Source of the DNA: Hyphomicrobiales bacterium
Lineage (GTDB): Bacteria; Pseudomonadota; Alphaproteobacteria; Rhizobiales; Kaistiaceae
DNA length: 64,000 bases
Reading direction: 5' to 3'
Assembly: GCA_017305635.1 (NCBI GenBank)
Contig: JAFKKF010000015.1
Coordinates: 1 to 64,000, forward strand
Below the pieces are notes generated by a model. It was not told the origin of the DNA. It did not search any database and was given only the letters and a program-made list of their open reading frames with translations. Positions 17,999 to 27,453 of the stretch are shown one piece after another (the stretch's first letter is position 1; each line of letters opens with the position of its first letter). The position numbers were made by a program, and so were the translations under genes.

Positions 17999-18736
17999 TT
18001 GTCCGTAGATGCACCCGAGCGGATCGTTCTTGTCACCGGTGCCGCGTCGGGGATCGGCGCCGCCATAGTGCGTCGCCTGTCCGCCGCGCCGGTCCGGGTG
18101 GTCGCTTTCGACCTGAGGTACGCGGAAGATCCGCCGCAGAATATCGAGGCGGTCGAGGGCGATGTCCGTAGCGAGCGTGACATCGGTGCCCTCATGGCGG
18201 CGATCGAGGCGCGCCACGGCCGGCTGGACGTCCTGGTCAACGCCGCCGGAATCGCGGCGCGGACCGACATCTCCCTTTCGAACCTTGCGACCTGGCGTCG
18301 GGTCATGGACGTGAACTATTTCGGCACGCTGACCTGCATCGCAGCGGCCGTCCCGCTTCTCCGCCGCTCGTCCGCCGCGGCGATCCTGAACATCGGATCG
18401 GAGCTCGTGGCGCGTCCCGCGGCCTCGCTTTTCGCCTATTCCTCCAGCAAGGCCGCCGTCGTCCACCTCAGCAAGGCGATGGCACGGGAACTCGCGCCGC
18501 ACGGCATCCGCGTCAACGCGCTTTGCCCTGGCCCGACGGATACGCCGATGCTGCGCGCTGCATTCGCGCGCTCCGCCGATCCGCGCGCCGAGCAGGAGAA
18601 GACCGAGGCCTCGACCCTGATGTCGCGGCTCGGTACGCCGGATGAGATCGCCGCCGCCGCGGAATTCCTCGTCTCCGACGGGGCAACCTTCATCACCGGC
18701 GCGGTCGTCCATGCCGACGGCGGCGCGACCTCATAG
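17999..18736 (+). CDS. Short-chain dehydrogenase/reductase
   Basis: Classical SDR of about 245 residues: TGAASGIGAAIVRR (NAD(P) glycine motif), NAAG, catalytic S in ILNIGSELV and Y-x-x-x-K in FAYSSSKAAVVHLSKAMARE, then NALCPGPTDTPM and the C-terminal HADGGATS. TTG 17999 is preferred over ATG 17966, which lies in a hairpin loop. The aspartate ending beta-2 (VVAFDLRY) suggests NAD rather than NADP. The gene follows the polyamine-type operon and leads into the amidohydrolase; the substrate is unknown. Confidence 0.85.
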   Translation: MSVDAPERIVLVTGAASGIGAAIVRRLSAAPVRVVAFDLRYAEDPPQNIEAVEGDVRSERDIGALMAAIEARHGRLDVLVNAAGIAARTDISLSNLATWRRVMDVNYFGTLTCIAAAVPLLRRSSAAAILNIGSELVARPAASLFAYSSSKAAVVHLSKAMARELAPHGIRVNALCPGPTDTPMLRAAFARSADPRAEQEKTEASTLMSRLGTPDEIAAAAEFLVSDGATFITGAVVHADGGATS

Positions 18737-18769
18737 CAACCGGCCAACAAAAATCGCAGGTCAAACACG

Positions 18770-20269
18770 ATGGCAAATATCGAACGCGGTCTCACCCTGG
18801 TGGAAGGCGGCCTGGTTCTTGTCGATGCCGGCGAGGCACCGGCGCGCGCCGATGTCCTCATTCGCGACGGCGAGATCGTCGAGGTGGGATCGGGACTCGC
18901 GATCGGCGAGGGCGTCGCGCGGATTTCCGCAGCGGACCGGATCATCATTCCCGGCCTGGTCAATTCGCACACCCATTCGCAGGGCAACCTCGCCAAGTCG
19001 CACGGCGACCGGTGGACGCTCGAACTGCTCCTCAACAGCGGCGCCTGGATGAGCGGCAACCGCACGACCGAGGACAAGTACCTGTCGGCGACCATCGGCG
19101 CGGCGGAAATGATCCGGCGCGGCTGCACCGCCTGCTACGACCTGCTCGCCGAGATCCCGCACGTCACCGTCGACGGCCTCGTCGCGGTCGGGCAGGCCTA
19201 TGAGGATGCCGGCATGCGCGCCGTCGTCGCGCCGATGCTGTCCGACATCACCTTCTATCGGGCGGTCGCCGGCCTGATCGACGCCATGGACGGGGCCGAC
19301 GCCGACCGGGCGCGGGGCATCCGCCCGCTGCAGCCGGCGCAGATCATCGAGATCTGCCAGCAGGCGCTGGTCAGGTGGCCCTTCGACACGACCAAGGTGC
19401 GCCTCGACCTCGCCCCGACCATCCCGCTGCTCTGCTCGGACGAATTCCTCAAGGCCTGCCGCGAGCTGGCCGACGAGCATGGCGTCGGTATCCACACCCA
19501 CATGGCCGAGAGCCGGGTGTGGGCGAACCTCGGCAAGATGAAATACGGCAGCTCGCTGACCCGCCACTTCGACGATTTCAAGCTGCTCGGTCCGCGCTTC
19601 ACCGCTGCCCACGCCGTGTGGATGAGCGATGACGACCTCAAGCTCATGGGCGACCGTGGCGCTTCGGTCGCCCACAATCCGCTCAGCAACATGCGGCTCG
19701 GGTCGGGGCTGGCGGACGTTCCCTCGATGCGCCGCCATGGCGTGAACGTCGGCCTCGGCACGGACTCGTGCAACTGCAGCGACAGCCTCAGCATGTTCGA
19801 ATCGATGCGCATCGCCGCCTATACCTCCCGCGTCATCGGCTACCGCGTCGCCGACTGGCTGCGTTCGGAGGATGTGCTGCGCATGGCGACCGAAGGGAGC
19901 GCCAAGGCGCTCGGCTGGGGCGACAAGCTCGGCCGGATCCGGGCCGGCTACAAGGCCGACCTCGTTTTCCTGAACAAGCGCGACGTGGCCTTCGTGCCGC
20001 TCCACCACTTCGCCACCCAGCTCGTCAGCGCCGCCGACAGCACCGCGGTCGCCTCGGTGATGGTCAATGGGCGGACGGTCTACGACGCCGGTAAGTTCCT
20101 GACCTTCGACTATGACGCGCTGGTTACGCGCGCCGAAAAAGCCGCTGAGCGCCTGTGGCTAGCCAACAAGGACAATCGCGAATGGGCGCTGAGCATGGAA
20201 CGCCTGGTCGATGGCGTGTGCTCCGGCATAGCACCGCCTGCAGGAAGCGCGCACCAGGGCCAAGCGTAG
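18770..20269 (+). CDS. ATZ/TRZ or guanine-deaminase-type amidohydrolase
   Basis: 499-residue metal-dependent hydrolase. The metal ligands are all visible: HTHSQG (HxH) at about residue 66, HTHMAES in the middle (metal His plus the catalytic region), TAAHAVW, and GTDSCN with the catalytic Asp. The C-terminal composite beta domain (GYKADLVFLNKRDVAFV) is typical of the chlorohydrolase/deaminase group (TrzN, AtzB, SsnA, guanine deaminase). The reaction is probably hydrolytic deamination or dechlorination of an N-heterocycle. The neighbouring hydantoinase, carbamoylases and aminotransferases favour a deaminase feeding a ring-opening pathway. Confidence 0.87.
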   Translation: MANIERGLTLVEGGLVLVDAGEAPARADVLIRDGEIVEVGSGLAIGEGVARISAADRIIIPGLVNSHTHSQGNLAKSHGDRWTLELLLNSGAWMSGNRTTEDKYLSATIGAAEMIRRGCTACYDLLAEIPHVTVDGLVAVGQAYEDAGMRAVVAPMLSDITFYRAVAGLIDAMDGADADRARGIRPLQPAQIIEICQQALVRWPFDTTKVRLDLAPTIPLLCSDEFLKACRELADEHGVGIHTHMAESRVWANLGKMKYGSSLTRHFDDFKLLGPRFTAAHAVWMSDDDLKLMGDRGASVAHNPLSNMRLGSGLADVPSMRRHGVNVGLGTDSCNCSDSLSMFESMRIAAYTSRVIGYRVADWLRSEDVLRMATEGSAKALGWGDKLGRIRAGYKADLVFLNKRDVAFVPLHHFATQLVSAADSTAVASVMVNGRTVYDAGKFLTFDYDALVTRAEKAAERLWLANKDNREWALSMERLVDGVCSGIAPPAGSAHQGQA

Positions 20270-20291
20270 CACACGGTTGGGGCAACGACCT

Positions 20292-21179
20292 ATGTCGAAC
20301 GAAGTCGTACTCGAGAGGATCCGCGAGACCATCGGCGAGATGTCGCCGCAGCTGCAGGTCGCGGCGCGGTTCCTTCTCGACAATCCCGACGAGGTAGCCC
20401 TTCTCTCGATGCGCGAGCAGGCGAGGGTCGCCGGCGTGCAGCCGGCGACGATGACCCGGCTCGCCAAGCTGCTAGGCTTCTCCGGCTTCGAGGAGCTCAG
20501 GCGCCTCTACGCGGACGCGATCCGCGACAAGTCGGGCTCGTTCAGCACGCGTGCCGCGCAGTTGATCGCGAGGCGCAAGTCCGTCGGCGAGGCCGGCCTG
20601 ATATCGCTCTACGTCGACACACTGATCGGGCACCTCGGCGCATTGAAGACGCCCGAGATGATCGACCTGCTGATCCGGGCGGCGACCGTGCTGAGCGATG
20701 CGAGGCGCGTCTTCTGCCTCGGCCTCCGGTCGGCGTTCCCGGTCGCCTACCAGATGGCCTATGTGCAGAGCTATATGAACGAGCGCGCCGTCTTGCTCGA
20801 TGGTCCGGGCGGGATCGGGCTCGACACCATCGGGCGGGCGAGCCCCGACTGCGCGCTGTTCGTGGTCACGGCCAAGCCCTATGCGCGCGCCAGCATCGAG
20901 ACCGTGGCTCTCGCCCATCGGCGCGGCCTGAAGGTGGTCGCCGTCACCGATAGCATCCTTTCGCCGGCGGCGCGCATCGCCGACGTCACGATCCCGGTCG
21001 CGACCGGCTCGCCGTCCTTCTTCGACACGATCGCCACGGCTTTCGTCGCCGGCGAAATCCTCGTTGCACTGATTGCCGCACGCGCAGGACCAGGGGTGCC
21101 CGAGGCTGTTCATGAAATGGAATCGCGCCTCGCCAAGTCGGGAGCGTTCTGGTCGCAGAAGGCGGGGAAGCGTCGATGA
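20292..21179 (+). CDS. RpiR-family transcriptional regulator
   Basis: 295 residues: an N-terminal HTH_6 domain (about 1-80, RIRETIGEMSPQLQVAARFL, then ARVAGVQPATMTRLAKLLGF) and a C-terminal SIS sugar/ligand-binding domain (about 120-270, with VFCLGLRSAFPVAYQMAY and VVAVTDSILSPAARIAD). RpiR proteins sense phosphosugars or, in rhizobia, other catabolic ligands. The ATG at 20292 follows the amidohydrolase by 22 bases and the stop overlaps the aminotransferase start, so it is embedded in the operon it probably controls. Confidence 0.88.
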   Translation: MSNEVVLERIRETIGEMSPQLQVAARFLLDNPDEVALLSMREQARVAGVQPATMTRLAKLLGFSGFEELRRLYADAIRDKSGSFSTRAAQLIARRKSVGEAGLISLYVDTLIGHLGALKTPEMIDLLIRAATVLSDARRVFCLGLRSAFPVAYQMAYVQSYMNERAVLLDGPGGIGLDTIGRASPDCALFVVTAKPYARASIETVALAHRRGLKVVAVTDSILSPAARIADVTIPVATGSPSFFDTIATAFVAGEILVALIAARAGPGVPEAVHEMESRLAKSGAFWSQKAGKRR

Positions 21180-22570
21180 GTTCGCTCTTGCATCGCAATC
21201 TGAGGGTCGAGCCGCCGGTCGCGGTGCGCGGGGAGGACATCTACATCTACGACGCTGGCGGGCGCCGGTATCTCGATGCCTGCGGCGGTGCGGCGGTGTC
21301 CTGCCTCGGCCATTCCGATCCGGACATGGCGGAGGCGATCCGCGAGCAACTCGGCAAGCTGGCCTATTCGCACAGCAGCTTCTTCACCACCGAGGCCGCC
21401 GAAACCGCCGGCGCCGCGCTCGCGGCCCACCTGCCGCGGCCGCTGGAGAAGGTCCTGTTCGTGTCGAGCGGGTCCGAGGCCGTCGAGGCGGCGGTGAAGA
21501 TCGCGCGGCAATATTTCGTCGAGAAGGGCGAGCCGCAGCGCCGGCACATCGTCGGGCGCTGGCAGAGCTACCACGGCAATACCCTCGGCGCGCTCTCGGC
21601 AGGCGGCAACAAGGGCCGTCGTGCGCTCTACGAGCCGCTCCTCAACCAGTCGGAACACATATCGGCCTGCTACGCCTATCGCGGCCGTGGGCACAACGAG
21701 ACCGACGAGGCCTACGGCCAGCGCGTCGCGAGCGAGCTGGACGAGCTCGCGCTCCAGCTGGGTCCGGGCACGATCGCGGCCTTCGTCGCCGAGACGGTGG
21801 TCGGCGCGACGCTCGGTGCCGTGCCGGCGGTGTCCGGCTATTTCCGCGCCATTCGCGAGATCTGCGATCGGCACGGCATCCTCCTCATCCTCGACGAGGT
21901 GATGTGCGGCCTGGGCCGCACCGGCAGCCTTTTCGCCTTCGAGCAGGAAGGCATCCTTCCCGACATCCTCTGCATCGCCAAGGGGCTCGGGGCCGGGTAC
22001 CAGCCGATCGCTGCGATGGTCGTTTCGCAGAAGGTGCATGACACCATCCGTGATGGAACCGGCGCCTTCCTCCACGGCCATACCTACCAGGCCCATCCGG
22101 TCGCCTGCGCCGCCGCGAAAGTCGCGATCGACAAGATCGCGAGGCCTGAATTGATCGCGCACGTGGCCGACCGCGGCGAGCAGCTGATCGAGGGCTTGCG
22201 CCAGCGGCTGGCCGGGCACCGCTTCGTCGGCGATATCCGCGGCCGCGGCCTCTTCGTCGGGATCGAGTTCGTCGCGGACCGCGAAACGAAGGCGCCGTTC
22301 GCGGCCGCCGCCGGCGTCAACCGGATGGTGAAGCAGGCAGCGATGGAGCGCGGGCTGCTCTGCTATCCGATGGGCGGCACGGTCGACGGGCGGACCGGTG
22401 ACCACGTCCTCCTCGCGCCGCCGTTCATCATCTCCGCCGGGGAGATCGACGACGTGGTCGGAACTTTCTCAGACGCTGTCGAGGAGGCCCTGGAGCGCGC
22501 CTCCTCAAAGAGTGGCAATACGGCGCGAGCCGCCGTGGCCGGCGCGCGCCGCGTCGTCAATCCCGCATGA
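21176..22570 (+). CDS. Class III PLP aminotransferase
   Basis: 464 residues of the omega-amino acid/beta-alanine aminotransferase fold. Visible features are YLDACGGAAVSCLGHSDPDM, the phosphate-binding VSSGSEAVEAAVKIARQYF, WQSYHGNT, the cofactor aspartate in LLILDEVMCGLGRTG, the PLP lysine in CIAKGLGAGYQP, and FLHGHTYQAHPVAC. In a ureide pathway it would remove the amino group of the final beta- or omega-amino acid. Its start overlaps the RpiR stop (ATGA), and its stop overlaps the next gene the same way. Confidence 0.9.
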   Translation: MSSLLHRNLRVEPPVAVRGEDIYIYDAGGRRYLDACGGAAVSCLGHSDPDMAEAIREQLGKLAYSHSSFFTTEAAETAGAALAAHLPRPLEKVLFVSSGSEAVEAAVKIARQYFVEKGEPQRRHIVGRWQSYHGNTLGALSAGGNKGRRALYEPLLNQSEHISACYAYRGRGHNETDEAYGQRVASELDELALQLGPGTIAAFVAETVVGATLGAVPAVSGYFRAIREICDRHGILLILDEVMCGLGRTGSLFAFEQEGILPDILCIAKGLGAGYQPIAAMVVSQKVHDTIRDGTGAFLHGHTYQAHPVACAAAKVAIDKIARPELIAHVADRGEQLIEGLRQRLAGHRFVGDIRGRGLFVGIEFVADRETKAPFAAAAGVNRMVKQAAMERGLLCYPMGGTVDGRTGDHVLLAPPFIISAGEIDDVVGTFSDAVEEALERASSKSGNTARAAVAGARRVVNPA

Positions 22571-23964
22571 ATTCCGTTCAGTCAGGGGCAGTCATGTTCG
22601 ACTTCGTCATCAGGGGCAACGTCGTCACGCCGGAGCGGGTGATCGAGGACGGCTACCTTGCCGTCTCCGGCAGCACGATCCGGGCGGTCGGCACGGGAGA
22701 GCCGCCGCCGAGCCGCAGGGTAGAGGATTTCACAGGGCACCTTCTCTTTCCCGGACTCATCGATGCCCAGACCCATGCCGGCAGCCACGAGGGGATAGCC
22801 GGCCTCGCCGATGCGACGCGGGCGGCGGCGGCGGGCGGCGTCACCACCATCGTCGACATGCCCTTCGACGATCCGATCCCGGTGACCGACCTCGCCACCT
22901 GGCAGGCCAAGGTCGACAAGATTGCCGAGCTCGCGGTCGTCGATGTTGGTCTCTACGTCACCGCGAAGAAGGAGGGCGATGTCGCGGGGCACCTCGAGAG
23001 CCTGATCGAAGCTGGCGCCTGCGCCGTCAAGCTGTCGACCTACGAGTATCATCCGGTCCGCTTCCCGCGCTTCACGACGGGAGAGATGTACCGGATCTTC
23101 CTGGCGGCGGCCTCCCTCGGCGTGCCGGTGGCGTTCCACAACGAGGATCAGGAGATCGTTTCGCACTTCCTCGCCGAGTCGCGGGCGCGGGGCGATACCT
23201 CGCCGGCCGCCCATGGCCGCAGCCGGCCGCCTATGGCCGAGTTGGTCGCCAACGCCCAGATCCTGGAACTCGCATCCCATACCGGCGTGCGCTGCCACAT
23301 CGTCCACAGCTCAATTCCAGAGGGTTTCAAGCTGGTGGCCGAATACCGCCGGCGCGGCCACGATTTCACGGCCGAGACCTGCCTCCAGTATCTGATCTTC
23401 AATGAAGACGACATGGTCGCGCGCGGCGCGTTCCTGAAGCAGAACCCGCCGCTGCGCGCCGAGGAGTTCCGGCGCCGGATGTGGCAGAGCCTCGCGGACG
23501 GCGAGATCGACCTGGTGTCGACGGATCACGTCGCCTGGCCCGTCAGCCGCAAGTCCGATCCGGACATCTTCAAGAATGGCTCAGGCATTCCGGGGTTGGA
23601 GACCCTGCTTCCGGTCTTCTACACCGAGGCGGTCACCGTGCACGGATTGTCGCCGACAGTCATCGCCCAGGTCTCGGCGCTCAATCCGGCGAAGCACTTT
23701 GGCTTCTATCCGCGAAAGGGCTTCCTTGGGGTCGGTGCCGATGCCGATATCGCGGTGATGAAGCTCGGCGCGACGATCTTCGATCAGGCGAAGATGACAT
23801 CGACGGTGAAGTGGAGCCCGTTCCACGGACGTCCCCTCGCCGCCACGATCGCGGCGACCTTCGTCCGCGGCACGAAGGTCTTCGAGCATGGCAAGGTGCT
23901 CGTCCCCGCCGGGTTCGGCCAGTTGCTCAAGCCATCGGGCAAAGGTTCGAGGAAAGCATCATGA
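22567..23964 (+). CDS. Hydantoinase/allantoinase-family cyclic amidohydrolase
   Basis: 465 residues. The TIM-barrel metal site follows the dihydropyrimidinase/allantoinase layout: PGLIDAQTHAG (Q68-T-H70, where most relatives have H-x-H), carbamylated lysine K155 in CAVKLSTYEY, VAFHNEDQE, CHIVHSS and the catalytic Asp in VSTDHVAW. It would hydrolyse a cyclic amide or ureide to an N-carbamoyl acid, and it is followed at once by carbamoyl-hydrolase genes. The Gln in place of the first His is the odd feature; I believe a subgroup of annotated dihydroorotase-like proteins shares it. The start at 22567 overlaps the aminotransferase stop; ATG 22594 (MFDFVIRG) is an alternative. Confidence 0.86.
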   Translation: MNSVQSGAVMFDFVIRGNVVTPERVIEDGYLAVSGSTIRAVGTGEPPPSRRVEDFTGHLLFPGLIDAQTHAGSHEGIAGLADATRAAAAGGVTTIVDMPFDDPIPVTDLATWQAKVDKIAELAVVDVGLYVTAKKEGDVAGHLESLIEAGACAVKLSTYEYHPVRFPRFTTGEMYRIFLAAASLGVPVAFHNEDQEIVSHFLAESRARGDTSPAAHGRSRPPMAELVANAQILELASHTGVRCHIVHSSIPEGFKLVAEYRRRGHDFTAETCLQYLIFNEDDMVARGAFLKQNPPLRAEEFRRRMWQSLADGEIDLVSTDHVAWPVSRKSDPDIFKNGSGIPGLETLLPVFYTEAVTVHGLSPTVIAQVSALNPAKHFGFYPRKGFLGVGADADIAVMKLGATIFDQAKMTSTVKWSPFHGRPLAATIAATFVRGTKVFEHGKVLVPAGFGQLLKPSGKGSRKAS

Positions 23965-24779
23965 GGGTCGCAGCCGTCCAGATGAACAGCGGCCTCGTCC
24001 GTCGCGAGAACGTCGACAAGGCCATTCGCTATGTTGACGAGGCTGCGGCCAGGCATGGTGCTGATCTCGTCGTCCTGCCGGAATTCTTCAACACGATCTT
24101 CTTCGCGCAGTATCGCGACAAGGCACATTTCAGCCTCGCCGAGAAGGACGATGGGCCGACGATCACGGAGATCCGCGAGGCTGCTCGGCGGAACCGGATA
24201 AACATCCTCGCGACGATCTACGAGGAGGAGGCCGCTGGCCTCTACTACGACACCGCCATGCTTGTCGATCGCGATGGCGAAATCCGGTTCAAGTATCGGA
24301 AGGTCCACCCCGCCGCGGTCCTCAGCCTCGAGAAGATCTACTTCCGCTATGGCACGCGCTTCGACACCTACCAACTGGACGATTGGCGGGTGGGCGTCGG
24401 CATCTGCTACGACATGGCCTTCCCGGAGACGGCACGCTGCCTCGCGGTCGCCGGCGCGGAACTGCTTCTCGCGCCCTATGCCACGAGCCGACGGAACCTC
24501 TTCCAGGAAGTTCTTCAGACCCGGTCCTTCGAAAATGGATGCTATCTCGCCGCGGCCAACAAGGTGGGCAGGGAGGGCGACTGGGTCTTCGGCGGCGGCA
24601 GCGCCATCATCGGTCCGGCCGGGAAGATTCTGGCCAGCGCCGACCGGGACAACGAGGCCCTGATCGTCGCGGATATCGACCGTGAGGAAATGCGCCAGGC
24701 CCGTATCGATTTTCCGAGCCGCCGCGACCGCCGGCCCGACATCTACACGCCGTTGTCCGCGGAGATCGATCCCCGATGA
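23961..24779 (+). CDS. Nitrilase-superfamily amidase, likely N-carbamoyl hydrolase
   Basis: 272 residues. The catalytic triad is E41 (LPEFFN), K114 (FKYRKVHP) and C149 (GICYDMAFPE). The sequence opens MRVAAVQMNSG, the usual beta strand of the superfamily. Probable role: hydrolysis of an N-carbamoyl amino acid (beta-ureidopropionase type) or another linear amide, releasing CO2 and ammonia. ATGA overlaps on both sides couple it to the cyclic amidohydrolase before it and the M20 hydrolase after it. Confidence 0.87.
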   Translation: MRVAAVQMNSGLVRRENVDKAIRYVDEAAARHGADLVVLPEFFNTIFFAQYRDKAHFSLAEKDDGPTITEIREAARRNRINILATIYEEEAAGLYYDTAMLVDRDGEIRFKYRKVHPAAVLSLEKIYFRYGTRFDTYQLDDWRVGVGICYDMAFPETARCLAVAGAELLLAPYATSRRNLFQEVLQTRSFENGCYLAAANKVGREGDWVFGGGSAIIGPAGKILASADRDNEALIVADIDREEMRQARIDFPSRRDRRPDIYTPLSAEIDPR

Positions 24780-26062
24780 GCGACTTGCACGGGAAGATCG
24801 CCGCGGCCATCGACGGCCTGCTGCCGAAGGCTGCCGGCCTGTTCGAGCGGGTCCGTGCCCTCAGCGCGAGCGGCGACGGCGTCACGCGGGCTGCGTTCGG
24901 CGAGGTCGAGACGGCCGCCGGCATGGCCGTCGCCGATTTCGCCCGGAAGAGCGGCCTCGAGGCCGGCTTCGACCATGTCGGCAACCTGCAGGTGACGTCT
25001 GGTTCGGTGACCGACGCACCGGTGATCCTGGCGTCGCATCTCGATTCGGTCCCGAACGGCGGCAACTACGACGGTCTCGCCGGCGTCATCGCGGGCGTGG
25101 TCATCCAGGCGGCGTTTCGCGCGGCGGGCGTGCCCGGCACGGACCAGGTGCGCACGATCGGCTTCCGCGGCGAAGAAAGTCCCTGGTTCGGCACGGCCTA
25201 CCTCGGCAGCAAGCTGCTCCTCGGCCAGTTCACCGTGAAAGAGCTGACCACGCTGACGCGCGGCGATACCGGCCTCAGCCTCCTCGAACATCTGAAGCGT
25301 CTGGGGCATCCGGTCGATGATGCCGTGCTACAGGAGAAGCGCCTGCGGCCCGAGGCGGTGAAGGCCTATCTCGAGCTGCATATCGAGCAGGGTCCGGTTC
25401 TCGAGACCGGCGGCCATCCGGTTGGAATTGCGAGCGCCGCCCGCGGCAATATCCGCTATCCGTTCGCGCGCTGCTTCGGCCACTACGCCCATTCGGCCGC
25501 CGTTCCGCGTCACCTGAGGTCCGACGCCGCCATGGCAACGGCAAAGCTCATCGCCTTCGCTGATCTTCGCTGGAGCGAACTGATCGCGGCGGGCCACGAC
25601 GACCTCGTCTTCACGTGCGGGATCTTCCATACCAATCCCGCCGAGCACGCCATGACCAAGGTGCCGGGCGAGATCACCTTTTCGCTCAACCTCGGCGCGA
25701 CGTCGGACGCGGTGATGGACAGCTTCCACGAAGCGCTTCTCGAACGCATCAAGGCGCTGGAGACGGAGCACAAGGTGCGGTTCGACCTCGGGTCGCGCGT
25801 CGGTACGCGCGCCACGCCGCTGGATGCGGGGATCGCGAAGCGGCTCGAGACGGCGGCCCGATCGGCGGGAATCGAGACGGTGAGAATGCCGACCGTCGGC
25901 CATGACGCCGCGATGTTCGCGCGGGCCGGCGTCGCGTCGGCCGTTCTCCTCGTCCGCAACCAGAACGGCAGCCACAATCCCGAGGAGGCCATGCGGATGG
26001 AAGATTTTGGCGCCGCCACCAAGGTTCTCGGGATGGCGACCGCCGACCTGCTTGCCGGCTGA
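24776..26062 (+). CDS. M20-family Zn amidohydrolase (allantoate/N-carbamoyl-L-amino acid hydrolase type)
   Basis: 428 residues of the AllC/HyuC/beta-ureidopropionase group. Metal-site motifs are ILASHLDSVPNGGNYDGLAG, the Glu pair in IGFRGEESPWFGTAYLGS, LELHIEQGPVL with metal His, and the C-terminal PTVGHDAAMFARAG and NGSHNPEEAM. An inserted dimerisation domain lies at about 210-330. It acts on carbamoyl or ureido acids made by the cyclic amidohydrolase. Having both this enzyme and two nitrilase-fold carbamoylases suggests different stereo-forms or two successive carbamoyl steps. Confidence 0.88.
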   Translation: MSDLHGKIAAAIDGLLPKAAGLFERVRALSASGDGVTRAAFGEVETAAGMAVADFARKSGLEAGFDHVGNLQVTSGSVTDAPVILASHLDSVPNGGNYDGLAGVIAGVVIQAAFRAAGVPGTDQVRTIGFRGEESPWFGTAYLGSKLLLGQFTVKELTTLTRGDTGLSLLEHLKRLGHPVDDAVLQEKRLRPEAVKAYLELHIEQGPVLETGGHPVGIASAARGNIRYPFARCFGHYAHSAAVPRHLRSDAAMATAKLIAFADLRWSELIAAGHDDLVFTCGIFHTNPAEHAMTKVPGEITFSLNLGATSDAVMDSFHEALLERIKALETEHKVRFDLGSRVGTRATPLDAGIAKRLETAARSAGIETVRMPTVGHDAAMFARAGVASAVLLVRNQNGSHNPEEAMRMEDFGAATKVLGMATADLLAG

Positions 26063-26083
26063 AATTCTTGGAGTTGTCGATAG

Positions 26084-27409
26084 ATGAGCGTGGTGCATTT
26101 GGAACGCAGCCTTGAAAGCTGCCTGACGGAGATGGCGAAGGACTATGCGGCGGCGCGGCCGCTGAGCCGCGCGGCGCATGAGAATGCCGAGCACTACCTG
26201 CCTGGCGGCAACACGCGCTCGGTGCTGTTCTTCAACCCGTTTCCCCTGTTCATCGCCCGGGGCAGCGGGGCCGAGGTCGAGGATCTCGACGGCCACGTCT
26301 ATCTCGATTGCGTCGGCGAGTTCTCGGCCGGGCTCTACGGTCACTCCGATCCAGTCATCGCCGATGCGATCTCGGGCGCTCTCGCAGGCGGGACGGTGCT
26401 TTCCGGCGCCAACCGGATGGAGGCCGAGCTCGCCGCGATCCTTTCGGCCCGCTTCAAGTCCATGGAGCGGACACGCTTCTGCAATTCCGGCACCGAGGCG
26501 AACCTTCTCGCCATCATGACCGCCCGCGCGGCGACCGGGCGCGAACGGATCCTCGCCTTCCACGAGGCCTATCACGGCAGCCTCCTCTCCTTTCCGAAGG
26601 CGGGCAATCCGCTGAACATGCCGTTTGATTGCACGCTCGCGGACTACAACGACGTCGCTCGGACGGCCGGCCTGATCCGGCAGATCGGCAGCGAACTCGC
26701 CGCCGTGATCGTCGAGCCGATCCTCGGCGCCGGCGGAAATATCCCCGGCTCCCGCGAATTCCTGCAGGCGCTCCGCGATGCCACGTCGGAGACCGGCGCC
26801 ATCCTCATCTTCGATGAGGTGAAGACGTCGCGCTGCGGGGCCGGGGGGGTGCAGGGGCGCCAGGGCATCGTTCCCGACATGACCACTATCGGGAAGTACG
26901 TCGGTGGTGGCCTGGCCTGTGGCGCCTTCGGCGGCCGTGCCGACCTCATGTCGATCTTCGATCCGAAGAAGCCCAACGCGCTCAGGCACGCCGGCACCTT
27001 CAACAACAACGTCTGCACGCTCGCCGCCGGTATAGCCGGCCTGACGAAGGTGTTCACCGCCGCGAGGGCCGATGCCTTCCATGCGACGTGCGAGACCTTC
27101 CGGGTCGCGTTGAACGGGGACCTCGCCGCGCGCAATGCGCCGGGCCGGCTGTCGGGCTTCGGCTCGCTGTTCACGCTGCACTTCTCCGGGCGTCCCGTCG
27201 CGACGCCTTCGGATCTGCCGCCGCGCAGCCGGGCGATCGCGCAGCTCTTCCACCTCTTCTGCATGTCGCGCGGTGTCCTCGTCGCCAGTCGCGGCGACAT
27301 ATTCATGACGCTGCCGATGGGGCCCGCCGACCGGGAGAAGCTGAGGGGCACTATCCTTGCCTTCATGGACGAGTATGAAGAGGTGATTCGCGCCGAAACC
27401 GGCGAGTGA
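26084..27409 (+). CDS. Class III aminotransferase, glutamate-1-semialdehyde aminomutase-like
   Basis: 441 residues. The N-terminal HYLPGGNTRSVLFFNPFP stretch and the SG-x-EA phosphate motif (CNSGTEANLLAIMTARAATG) place it in the GSA-aminomutase-like branch of class III. AFHEAYHGSL, ILIFDEVKTSR and the PLP lysine in TTIGKYVGGGLACGAFGG are intact, as is HAGTFNNNVCTLAAG. It is unlikely to be a true HemL because it sits between ureide hydrolases; it more likely transaminates or isomerises the amino acid product. It begins 21 bases after the M20 gene. Confidence 0.88.
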   Translation: MSVVHLERSLESCLTEMAKDYAAARPLSRAAHENAEHYLPGGNTRSVLFFNPFPLFIARGSGAEVEDLDGHVYLDCVGEFSAGLYGHSDPVIADAISGALAGGTVLSGANRMEAELAAILSARFKSMERTRFCNSGTEANLLAIMTARAATGRERILAFHEAYHGSLLSFPKAGNPLNMPFDCTLADYNDVARTAGLIRQIGSELAAVIVEPILGAGGNIPGSREFLQALRDATSETGAILIFDEVKTSRCGAGGVQGRQGIVPDMTTIGKYVGGGLACGAFGGRADLMSIFDPKKPNALRHAGTFNNNVCTLAAGIAGLTKVFTAARADAFHATCETFRVALNGDLAARNAPGRLSGFGSLFTLHFSGRPVATPSDLPPRSRAIAQLFHLFCMSRGVLVASRGDIFMTLPMGPADREKLRGTILAFMDEYEEVIRAETGE

Positions 27410-27453
27410 CGCGCCGCTTCCGCGAATGCCCGGCAACGTGCTGCGAGGTAGCC

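Noticed and set aside
25328-27436. 702-codon minus-strand ORF
   Set aside because: Antisense to the M20 hydrolase and the GSAM-like aminotransferase, both of which have full sets of motifs.
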